Assembly: GCA_031292555.1 (NCBI GenBank)
Contig: JARLGV010000004.1
Span: forward strand, 62,001 to 126,000
DNA length: 64,000 nucleotides
Source of the DNA: Fimbriimonas sp.
Lineage (GTDB): Bacteria; Armatimonadota; Fimbriimonadia; Fimbriimonadales; Fimbriimonadaceae
Direction of reading: 5' to 3'
In this document: piece after piece, positions 36,665-44,175 of the stretch
How the letters are laid out: each line of letters begins with the position of its first letter
Position numbering within the stretch: the stretch's first letter is position 1
Translations under genes and position numbers: made by a program
Notes under the pieces: generated by a model
Told to the model about the DNA's origin: nothing
The model's input: the letters and a program-made list of their open reading frames with translations, nothing else
Database searches by the model: none

Positions 36665-36839
36665 TCAGCTACTTATTTAGATTAAACAGCGCAAGCAGGT
36701 AAAAGTTACTGAGATTTCTCTGTTTCACAGACAATTCCGCAAAATCGCAACTGGATCACGGGAATCTTACTCTCACCTGCCGAATTGAGTGCCTCGGGGA
36801 CATACGAGGGTTCAATCAAAAGTGCATTCTTGTTCGAGA

Positions 36840-37823
36840 TCAGCCGAGTTTGCGGACCGCCGCAATCACGTCCTTTTCGTCTGGAATGCACTGAAGCTCA
36901 AGCGTTCGAGAGTAAGGCATCGGCACATTGAGGCCGCCAACCCGCCCCACCGGAGCATCGAGATCGTCGAAGCAGTCTTCTCCGATTCTGGCCGCGATTT
37001 CTGCGCCAAACCCACCGCTCCGCCAGTCCTCGTAAACGACAACTGCACGATGCGTCTTGCGGACCGAAGCATAGATCGTTTCGGTGTCCAGCGGAAGGAG
37101 CGACCTTACGTCGACAACCTCAGCGTGGATGCCGTCCTTCTCCAACAATTCAGCGACGGCCAAGTTGATGTGAGTCATTCGGCTGTATCCGATCAGGCTG
37201 ATATCCTTGCCCTCTCGCAGAATCTGAGCTTTGCCAAACGGAATCGAGTAATTGGGATCGTCAGGAACCATCCCTTTCAGAGCGTAAAGGCCCGGGTTCT
37301 CATAGAGAATGACTGGATTGTCGTCCGCCACCGCCGTCTTGAGCATCCCATAGACATCACTTGGGGTTGCCGGACACACGACTTTCAGGCCAGGCACATG
37401 AGCGTACCAGCCCTCCATCGAATGGGAGTGCTGAGCAGAGAGCTGCTTGGCCGCGCCGCCCGGACCTCGAAAGACGATCGGACACTTCACCTCGCCGTTG
37501 GTCATGTAGTGGACCTTAGCGGTGTGGTTGATGATCTGGTCGAGCGCCAGGATCGAGAAGCTCATCGTCATGAACTCCACGATGGGCCGCAATCCCGCCA
37601 TGGCGGCGCCGGTCGCGATGCCCGCGAAGCCGGCCTCCGTGATCGGAGTGTCAATAACGCGGCGGTGACTATATTTCGAGAAGAGACCACGGGTGACCTT
37701 GAACGTTCCCTCATAGCGGCCGATATCTTCGCCCATCAAGAACACATCGCCGTTCTTGTCCATCTCCTCGACCATGCTCTTATGCAGGGCTTCGCGATAG
37801 GTCATCTCCATCAAGCTAGCCAT
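36840..37823 (-). CDS. pdhB: pyruvate dehydrogenase E1 component, beta subunit
   Basis: 327 residues, the length of E1-beta of the two-subunit type. It is the partner of E1-alpha in oxidative decarboxylation of 2-oxoacids with thiamine diphosphate. Seen: the opening MTYREALHKSMVEEM, GEDIGRYEGTFKVTRGL, RVIDTPITEAGFAGIATGAAMAGLRPIVE (TPP-binding Glu), GPGGAAKQLSAQHSHSMEGWYAHVPGLKVV, and the C-terminal SRRVIVVYEDWRSGG-like region. Its ATG shares one base with the pdhA stop (TGATG). The E2 and E3 genes are not in the window. Confidence 0.9.
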   Translation of the reverse strand: MASLMEMTYREALHKSMVEEMDKNGDVFLMGEDIGRYEGTFKVTRGLFSKYSHRRVIDTPITEAGFAGIATGAAMAGLRPIVEFMTMSFSILALDQIINHTAKVHYMTNGEVKCPIVFRGPGGAAKQLSAQHSHSMEGWYAHVPGLKVVCPATPSDVYGMLKTAVADDNPVILYENPGLYALKGMVPDDPNYSIPFGKAQILREGKDISLIGYSRMTHINLAVAELLEKDGIHAEVVDVRSLLPLDTETIYASVRKTHRAVVVYEDWRSGGFGAEIAARIGEDCFDDLDAPVGRVGGLNVPMPYSRTLELQCIPDEKDVIAAVRKLG

Positions 37824-38839
37824 CAGTGTCCTTTCTCCGGGGTCATGTCACTGTAGATGTTGTCGTAGACTTCCTCCACATCGGGATGCGGCGATGCGTC
37901 GGCCTCTGCATAGATCTTCTCGACCATGTCGAGGATCTCCGCTTCGATCGCTTCGAGTTTCTCCTCGTTCGCGACGTTCCTCTCGATCAGGATCCGCTCC
38001 AAACGGTTGATCGGGTCTCGCTTGAGGTTCTCTTCTTCTTCTTCCCGGGTTCGATAGAGCTGGCGATCGTTATCGGCGGCGCCGTGGCCGGCGAAGCGAT
38101 AGGTCATGACCTCGACCAAGTAGGGCTTCCCTTCCTTGCGCACCCAGTCGACGATACGCTGGGCGTCTTTCCGCATTTGAAGGACATCCATGCCATCGAT
38201 GCGCTCACCCTTGATGCCGAATGGGATTGCGCGCTTCCAGAGTTCAGTATCGGCGGCGTGGTATTCGAGCCGGGTGCCCATCGCGAACTCATTGTTCTCG
38301 ATGATAAAGATGCACGGCAAGTCGTAGAGCGCCGCCATGTTTAACGTCTCGTAGACGACGCCCTGGTTCGCTGCGCCGTCACCCAAGAAGTTCAGGGTGA
38401 CCTTGTTATCGCCGCGATAGCGCGATGCGAAAGCCAGGCCGGCGCCTAAGGGTATGTGGCCGCCAACGATTCCCCAGCCTCCGTAGAAGCCGTTCTTGGG
38501 GTCATAGATGTGCATCGACCCGCCCTTGCCCCCGGCGGTACCCGCTTTGCGCCCCATGACCTCCGCCATGACCGCAACCGGATTGGTTCCGAGCAAAAGC
38601 GCGTGGGCATGGTCTCGATAGGCGGTGATGACGTTGTCATATCCCTTCTTGATAGAGGAGAGCCAGCCAACGGCGAGCGCTTCCATACCAATGTAGACAT
38701 GCATGTAGCCGCCGGCTTTGCCCTGACGGTACGCAAGGTTGCACTTCTCTTCGAAGTGACGAATAAAGAGCATGTCGCGGTAATACTGCTCAAGCTCGGC
38801 AGGCGATTCTGTATTCTTCTTTTCGGCTTGTTTTGCCAC
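37823..38839 (-). CDS. pdhA: pyruvate dehydrogenase E1 component, alpha subunit
   Basis: 338 residues from GTG 38839, which has GAGGA about 7 nt upstream; the frame runs on to 38932 without a better start. E1-alpha family features: QYYRDMLFIRHFEEKC, the ITAYRDHAH region, GKGGSMHIYDPKNGFYGGWGIVGGHIPLGAGLAFASRYR, and the TPP-binding GDGAANQGVVYETLN...CIFIIENNEFAMGT. The acceptor could be pyruvate or a branched-chain oxoacid; pyruvate is the best guess. Overlaps pdhB by one base. Confidence 0.9.
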   Translation of the reverse strand: MAKQAEKKNTESPAELEQYYRDMLFIRHFEEKCNLAYRQGKAGGYMHVYIGMEALAVGWLSSIKKGYDNVITAYRDHAHALLLGTNPVAVMAEVMGRKAGTAGGKGGSMHIYDPKNGFYGGWGIVGGHIPLGAGLAFASRYRGDNKVTLNFLGDGAANQGVVYETLNMAALYDLPCIFIIENNEFAMGTRLEYHAADTELWKRAIPFGIKGERIDGMDVLQMRKDAQRIVDWVRKEGKPYLVEVMTYRFAGHGAADNDRQLYRTREEEEENLKRDPINRLERILIERNVANEEKLEAIEAEILDMVEKIYAEADASPHPDVEEVYDNIYSDMTPEKGH

Positions 38840-38957
38840 GGGGACTTCCTCTAGGGTGATGATGGAGGTAAAAAAACGAGTCGAAGACTGCGACTCCGGA
38901 GCAACGACCGAAAAGGCAGTGTACCCACCCACCGGTCTTTATCGCGTATCGATGAGG

Positions 38958-40088
38958 TCACTTACGCTCCGAAAGGGCGACTTCATAGAGAGCGCGAACC
39001 GCGCTGGCCTGATCGATAAGTTCAAACGACGCCTCTTTCGGGTCGTCTTTCCTGCCCCATCTTCCACCGTAGAAACCGGATTCAGTGCGACCGACCGCGT
39101 GCAAGTCCGCTAAAGGTTTCGACAGATCAGGCAGTAAGGACGCCTGGTCGGGAAGGTCACGCTTGAAGATCGTCCAAGCATCCATGAGCAGGTGAGCGAA
39201 CTTTCCTTCGTCGTTCAACGCTCCCGTTTCCGGAACAAACCAGTGCTTCACGCTGGACGAAGCGATTTCCGATGCATCGTCGGCATACGATTGCTTTCGA
39301 GTGATCCTGGCCAACTCAGAGGCCGACCGGAGCATGAGACCGGTGTTGTAGGACCACTTGTACTTCTCAACATGGCCGCTGAGGCTCTCACCGTCCCAAA
39401 AGAGATGATCCTCAGGGTCCTGAAAGTGTTCCTTTGTCCAGGAATAGAGCTTCTCCGCATGATCCAGAAGGGCGGCATCCTTTGTTCGCCCGTACACCGC
39501 CAGCATCGCGGCGACCGATGGGCCGTTGGCACAGCAATTCTTTCCATTTTTATCGGACTCTCGCCAATAGATGCCCCCGCCTAGCTTGTCGTCTTCGCCG
39601 CTCAAGACATACGCAAGCGTTTCCTGAGCCCACTGGAGGTACTTGCGATCCTTAAGGGTGTCCGATGCCTCTACAAGCGCCATAACCATCCAGGCGTTGT
39701 CGTCGTAGTAGCGGTCGACCGGCTTCGGACAGGGCAGCACGTCGTATCCCGGTACGGGGCCGATGGAGTTCCAGTAGACCCTCGTGCCGTCTGCGTATTC
39801 CCGAAGGAGCGGTTTCAGCTTGGGGTCCCATCGCGAAGCAGCGTTCAGGGCGGACAGCATCACGCCGACTCCCCAGGTGAACGCAGGCTGAGACGGTTGC
39901 CCCGGCAGGACGTTTCGGTCCGTATAAAGGTTCTGACCGCTAACCAAGTAGTTGGCCCGGATCTGGTCGAGCGCCTCCCTGCCCCATTGAGCAAGCGTCG
40001 CTGAATCGACGACGGGAGCAAAGCTGATTGCGGCTGCGATCCATCCGAACATCCCTTCATCTATACCCGGATTCGCAGGGTAGGCCAT
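38958..40088 (-). CDS. GH76-like glycoside hydrolase (alpha-1,6-mannanase family)
   Basis: 376 residues with an (alpha/alpha)6 barrel pattern. The GH76 catalytic Asp pair appears in RYYDDNAWMVMALVEASD. Other blocks: FTWGVGVMLSALNAASRWD, GGGIYWRESDKNGKNCCANGPSVAAMLAVYGRT, KWSYNTGLMLRSASELARIT, FKRDLPDQASLL. An N-terminal hydrophobic segment (~13-28) may be a short signal peptide; ATG 40088 is used, ATG 40052 is an alternative. It is the last gene of the rSAM-Lgt-like operon, 21 nt after the upstream gene. Its substrate could be envelope mannan or lipid-linked glycan. Confidence 0.7.
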   Translation of the reverse strand: MAYPANPGIDEGMFGWIAAAISFAPVVDSATLAQWGREALDQIRANYLVSGQNLYTDRNVLPGQPSQPAFTWGVGVMLSALNAASRWDPKLKPLLREYADGTRVYWNSIGPVPGYDVLPCPKPVDRYYDDNAWMVMALVEASDTLKDRKYLQWAQETLAYVLSGEDDKLGGGIYWRESDKNGKNCCANGPSVAAMLAVYGRTKDAALLDHAEKLYSWTKEHFQDPEDHLFWDGESLSGHVEKYKWSYNTGLMLRSASELARITRKQSYADDASEIASSSVKHWFVPETGALNDEGKFAHLLMDAWTIFKRDLPDQASLLPDLSKPLADLHAVGRTESGFYGGRWGRKDDPKEASFELIDQASAVRALYEVALSERK

Positions 40089-40109
40089 GCGGCCCCGAAA
40101 GGGCCCAAC

Positions 40110-40367
40110 CTATGGCCATCGGATCGGATGCACCGAGAACACGAGCCAGGCGCCGCATACGACGGTCCAGAAAGAGGCGATCAACCAAGGCTTGCGGGCC
40201 CAACACCGCGTTTCGGTCTTGCCGTGAACTATCGCCGCCACATAGAAGGCGGCGCAGAGTCCGGCGGCGATGGGGAGCGTAAAGCGTCCGGCGATCACCG
40301 CAACGGTTGCAACCTTGCAGAACTGGAAGGCGATGCCTTCGTAGATGTCTCCCCGAGTTTTGACCAT
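40110..40367 (-). CDS. small two-to-three helix membrane protein
   Basis: 85 residues from ATG 40367, which has GGGAGGA upstream. The long open frame to 40661 overlaps the zinc-ribbon gene and its N-terminal part is out of frame noise. Hydrophobic segments: VATVAVIAGRFTLPIAAGLCAAFYVAAIVHG and PWLIASFWTVVCGAWLVFSVHP. No known family. Located between the zinc-ribbon protein (17-nt gap) and the GH76 gene. Confidence 0.5.
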   Translation of the reverse strand: MVKTRGDIYEGIAFQFCKVATVAVIAGRFTLPIAAGLCAAFYVAAIVHGKTETRCWARKPWLIASFWTVVCGAWLVFSVHPIRWP

Positions 40368-40384
40368 CGAATTCGATCCTCCCG

Positions 40385-40708
40385 TTACTTCGACGTGAAG
40401 CTCCGCTTCACCCAGACCAAGAGCCCGTAGGCCGCCAACAGACACACTGCACCGATCCCCAATATTGGCAGGACCTCGAGGCGGGGGCGCCAGCCCGAGC
40501 CACCCGATAGAAAGAGCAGGCATGCGCCGAACAGTGCGAGTGGAACGCCGAGCACGATGAACAGCGTTACCGATAGGATCTTGGCCAGAAGCCCGGCGCC
40601 TGGCTGGCGTGCCGGGGTTACGATGATCGAATCGGCTATCGGCTCGCCACAATTTGGGCAATATCGATTCCCGTCAGGGACATCCGCCCCACAGTTCCCA
40701 CACACCAT
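40385..40708 (-). CDS. zinc-ribbon membrane protein
   Basis: 107 residues. An N-terminal zinc ribbon (MVCGNCGADVPDGNRYCPNCGEPI: C3, C6, C17, C20) is followed by a Pro/Ala linker and two hydrophobic segments (LLAKILSVTLFIVLGVPLALFGACLLF and VLPILGIGAVCLLAAYGLLVWV). This is a common bacterial architecture of unknown function. The ATG lies immediately after the TAG of the Lgt-like gene, so translation is probably coupled. Confidence 0.7.
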   Translation of the reverse strand: MVCGNCGADVPDGNRYCPNCGEPIADSIIVTPARQPGAGLLAKILSVTLFIVLGVPLALFGACLLFLSGGSGWRPRLEVLPILGIGAVCLLAAYGLLVWVKRSFTSK

Positions 40709-41416
40709 CTAGCTCACTCCCAAGCCCCATCGACTACTCCGAGTCCGAGCCCACCACACAACCGCCGAGACGACGACCAACTCGATGCAAAACCACTGCA
40801 TAGCCGATAGACCACCATACACCGATTCCCGCCATCGCACAAACTCCAAGCCAAATCGAGTAACGCCGAATCCGGCGAGATACAAAAGGAACAGCTCTCC
40901 TTCCCGCCTAACTCGGTTACGGATAGCGAACAGCACAGCAAAGAGGGCGGCTGCTACGAAAGACGAGTAGAGTTGCGCGGGCTGCCTCCACGCGCCATGC
41001 TGGAAGACCGCCCAAGGCAAGTCGCACTTGACGCCGTAACAGCACTGGTTGAAATGACAGCCGATCCGGCCTACCGCCTCGCCGGCCGGAAGCGCGAGCG
41101 CAAATAAGTCGCCGGTCGAACGGCGAATCCCCAGCCGTCGCTTGGAAATCTCGACACCGAGCCAACCTGCGACCATTCCTCCAAACAGCGAACGTCCGCC
41201 AACCCCTGGATCCAACACGGCGGCCATGGGCGCCGAGAATGGCCAACCTTGAGACATCAACTGCGTCAACTTTGCTCCTACGATTCCCGCAAAGAGGCCC
41301 GAGAACGCGATCCACCCGAATCCCTGGGTTGCCATCTTTCGTTGGGCGGCCGACCACCAGAGCACGCCGGCTCCAACTAGGTATCCCAACCCGGTGAAAA
41401 CCGTCCCGAGGATCAT
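40709..41416 (-). CDS. divergent Lgt-family membrane protein (prolipoprotein diacylglyceryl transferase-like)
   Basis: 235 residues with about seven hydrophobic segments; true Lgt is ~270-300. Lgt transfers a diacylglyceryl group from phosphatidylglycerol to lipoprotein cysteines. The family signature is present but altered: GRIGCHFNQCCYG where Lgt has G-R-x-G-N-F-x-N, so the conserved Asn is a Cys and two more Cys follow. LPWAVFQHGAWRQPAQLYSSF and an Arg-rich C-terminal helix region are also family-like. It overlaps the radical SAM gene (ATGA). It may use a related glycerolipid substrate rather than prelipoproteins. Confidence 0.6.
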   Translation of the reverse strand: MILGTVFTGLGYLVGAGVLWWSAAQRKMATQGFGWIAFSGLFAGIVGAKLTQLMSQGWPFSAPMAAVLDPGVGGRSLFGGMVAGWLGVEISKRRLGIRRSTGDLFALALPAGEAVGRIGCHFNQCCYGVKCDLPWAVFQHGAWRQPAQLYSSFVAAALFAVLFAIRNRVRREGELFLLYLAGFGVTRFGLEFVRWRESVYGGLSAMQWFCIELVVVSAVVWWARTRSSRWGLGVS

Positions 41417-42963
41417 GTCGATACAATCCTCAGCGTCGACTTCCGGCGCTCCGGAAAGTCAACCGCATCGTCGAACAGCCAGCGCCAGCAAAAGCTGTGC
41501 CGTCGCGGATCCTCTTCGTAGGTTCCCACATGGACGCAGCACTGGCGAATACGCGCTTCATGGAACGTGTGGGAGTCCATGAACATCTTGACTGTGATTC
41601 GGAAAGTGCTTTCCGCCATCCTTTCGAGCGAGTCCGACGGCTTTGGCAGCAATTCGCTGAGGCCCGGCAAGCAGTCGCAGCCGGGTCCGCATTCGCACAG
41701 CCGGAGGATATCTGCGGCAAGACTCAGCGGGCTCAACTTGCGGTTCTCCGCAAACACCCGCCCGACTACCCCGTTTTTGATCAGTTCCTTTACCGCTTCC
41801 GAGGCGTTCTCGAAGGAAATCGTGTTGGCCGCCAGGTGAATCCACTTTCGTAGCTCCTCGCGGCCGATCAAGTTCGCGATCGAACGCCATCCGGTGCGTG
41901 TCTTGACGAGATAGGCGATGTCGCAACAGTCTCGGTGGGAGCATGGCAAAGGGATGAAATCGGTCGAATCGATTAGGCCTCCGGTTTGTGCCTTCAGCCT
42001 TCGGAGAACTCCAGTCGGAGTCGCGCGTTTCGACGGATCGAACGAGATTGCGCGTCCGGAACCAAACATCGGCTGGATGGCCAGCCCACAGCAGCGCTTC
42101 GTCTCCAGACCGAGGCGGACAAGATCGCCCATCTCGTCCTCGTTAACTCCAGCCGCCACCGTTGCCACCAACGTCGTAAAGACTCCCGCTTTGCTCAGGC
42201 GTCGGAGCGCGGTCAGCTTCTCCTCCACGACGTCCTCGCCCCTCAGCGCGAGATGGGTCGACGGTCGAAGACCGTCCATTTGCAGATAGACCTCGATGCG
42301 GTCTCGATGGGACTCGAGGAAGGTCAAAAACCGATCGTCCCGGGCGATTCGGCGTCCGTTCGTGTTCAACATCACTCGCGTGATGTTTCTCTCGAGCAAC
42401 GCGGTAAGAAGTAACTCCAAATCGGTTCGGAGGGTCGGCTCTCCGCCCGAAATCATCACAACTCCAAGCTTTCCAGCCTCCCGTTCCAACATCGTATCGG
42501 CGGTATGAAGGACTTCTTCGATGCTGGGTAGGGATCCCAATGCCACCGGCGCTCCCGGTCCAAGCGCCCCGGCATAGCATGTAGGACATCGGTAGTTACA
42601 GTTCTCGGTGACGTTCAGCAACAGGATGCAAGTGTGCTGGCCATGCGACGATGGCAGCCCCTCTCGATACCCGTCGGGAAACCCTCGATGATTGCCTTGG
42701 CGGTCCGCTTGGGTCGTGAGAGTCGGAGCGCTCCATCCGTTTCGGGACCGCCAGATCTCGGCGTCCTCCTCGTAGAGGCTCTCACTTTCCCCGTGAGTTG
42801 GGCAAAACCGCCGCATCCAGACGCTCCCGTCATGCGTCACGAGCATCCCATCCACGAATGCCCCTTCCTCGTCCGACCGCATCCGACGCACCTCGAAGCA
42901 CGTTGGGCAGACCGTCTTCGTGTACTCCTCGATGATATAGGGACGGACGGTATTGGCAGGCAT
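41413..42963 (-). CDS. radical SAM enzyme resembling tetraether/membrane-spanning lipid synthase (Tes/MJ0619-like)
   Basis: 516 residues from ATG 42963 (the frame runs to 43107 without family-like sequence). Cysteine layout: N-terminal C19xxC22 and C54 (RRFCPTHG); radical SAM [4Fe-4S] C122-x3-C126-x2-C129 with SGGEP at 172-176; C291/C292; PCSHRDCC (341-347); CECGPGCDC (423-431); RIRQCCVHVG (475-476) and a late SFCW (492). The CPxC...CPxHG start, PC.H..C middle and C.HVG...FC end match the Tes family that joins lipid chains in archaeal tetraethers. Other MJ0619-like radical SAM enzymes of unknown role share this plan. First gene of a five-gene operon. Confidence 0.6.
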   Translation of the reverse strand: MPANTVRPYIIEEYTKTVCPTCFEVRRMRSDEEGAFVDGMLVTHDGSVWMRRFCPTHGESESLYEEDAEIWRSRNGWSAPTLTTQADRQGNHRGFPDGYREGLPSSHGQHTCILLLNVTENCNYRCPTCYAGALGPGAPVALGSLPSIEEVLHTADTMLEREAGKLGVVMISGGEPTLRTDLELLLTALLERNITRVMLNTNGRRIARDDRFLTFLESHRDRIEVYLQMDGLRPSTHLALRGEDVVEEKLTALRRLSKAGVFTTLVATVAAGVNEDEMGDLVRLGLETKRCCGLAIQPMFGSGRAISFDPSKRATPTGVLRRLKAQTGGLIDSTDFIPLPCSHRDCCDIAYLVKTRTGWRSIANLIGREELRKWIHLAANTISFENASEAVKELIKNGVVGRVFAENRKLSPLSLAADILRLCECGPGCDCLPGLSELLPKPSDSLERMAESTFRITVKMFMDSHTFHEARIRQCCVHVGTYEEDPRRHSFCWRWLFDDAVDFPERRKSTLRIVST

Positions 42964-43072
42964 GTGAGCTAGTTTAGGCGCACTTGAAGGACTCGTGGGT
43001 CTCAATCCTCTCCGACCCTTAACGCGCAAAACCCTTCTTAAGTCCCGGAACCGTTCGGCATCTGCCGAACGT

Positions 43073-44101
43073 ATGGCCAGTATGCTGGCCATCGCAGCAC
43101 TTTTCATTGTGCCCTCTTACGCGCCCGCAAACCCAATAAACGTCCGTTGGGTCGATGACGAAGCTAGGGCGGCGCTTGCGATTCTTCGTAAAGAAGCTCG
43201 ACATCAACCGGTGGATCAAAGCGATTGGCAATCCCTTTTCCGCAGCGAGGGATACCGTCGCCTAAAGGATCGGGAGTTGGGTATCAAACGCCCCTTCACC
43301 GACGACGATTTCCGGATGTTCCTAAGCTCCGACTCCGTGATCAAGAAGGGGGCGGCGTTCCAACACACTCTCGAAGCTTGGAGCAGAGTCGATGTGTCCG
43401 CCCTTGGCGAGCAGTCGATGCGGTACCTGCCCCCGGAGGCCACGATCAAGGCCTGCGTCTATCCGCTGATTAAACCTCGGCCAAACAGCTTCGTCTGGGA
43501 CACTCAAACCGATCCGGCGATCATGCTATACCTCGACCCCAGTGAACGGCCGAAGCGGCTCTCCAAAACGGTGATCCATGAGCTTCATCACATCGGATTC
43601 GCCAGTTGCTGCCCTAATGAGAGTTTCAAGGACTGGGTTGGCCACCTGCCCGAGCAACGGAAGCAAGCGATCGAATGGACCGAGGCCTTTGGCGAAGGGT
43701 ATGCAGTCCTCGCTGCTGCCGGTGGACCCAAGAACGATCCGATGGCCGCCTACGAAATCGACGTTCGGAACGCCTGGAACCACGGCATCATCCATCTCGC
43801 CGAGGATATGCGAACGCTGACGGTGTTCCTCACCGACTGCGCCACCGGCAAGCTGTCACATGACTTGGCCGAGTCGACGGGCATGGGATTTTTCGGCGTT
43901 CAGGGCCCTTGGTACACCGTTGGCTACGTCCAAGCAACGACCATTGAACGAGTCTTTGGCCACGAGAAGTTGATGGCTTGTTTTGAAGACCCGCGAATGA
44001 TGCTGCCGACCTACAACCAGGCGGTGACGCTCCTTCCCAGAGGAGTGAGACGTCCGCCCATGTGGTCCCACGACCTGATCGACCTGCTGATCAGATATTG
44101 A
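43073..44101 (+). CDS. exported putative zinc metalloprotease (DUF5700-like)
   Basis: 342 residues from ATG 43073, which begins a signal peptide (MASMLAIAALFIVPSYAPA); the frame starts at 42995. The HExxH zinc motif is H169-E170-L-H-H173 (VIHELHHIGFASC). Glu in TEAFGEGYA ~30 residues later (E204 or E208) could be the third ligand. The layout resembles DUF5700/DUF2268-type putative Zn-dependent proteases. It is divergent from the radical SAM operon by 109 nt and 74 nt before the lipoprotein gene. Confidence 0.65.
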   Translation: MASMLAIAALFIVPSYAPANPINVRWVDDEARAALAILRKEARHQPVDQSDWQSLFRSEGYRRLKDRELGIKRPFTDDDFRMFLSSDSVIKKGAAFQHTLEAWSRVDVSALGEQSMRYLPPEATIKACVYPLIKPRPNSFVWDTQTDPAIMLYLDPSERPKRLSKTVIHELHHIGFASCCPNESFKDWVGHLPEQRKQAIEWTEAFGEGYAVLAAAGGPKNDPMAAYEIDVRNAWNHGIIHLAEDMRTLTVFLTDCATGKLSHDLAESTGMGFFGVQGPWYTVGYVQATTIERVFGHEKLMACFEDPRMMLPTYNQAVTLLPRGVRRPPMWSHDLIDLLIRY

Positions 44102-44175
44102 TCACTCGGTCGAGCCGCGCGGGGTTATGCCTTTTTAACGTCAACAGGACTGGCATTGTGGGACACTACAGACAT

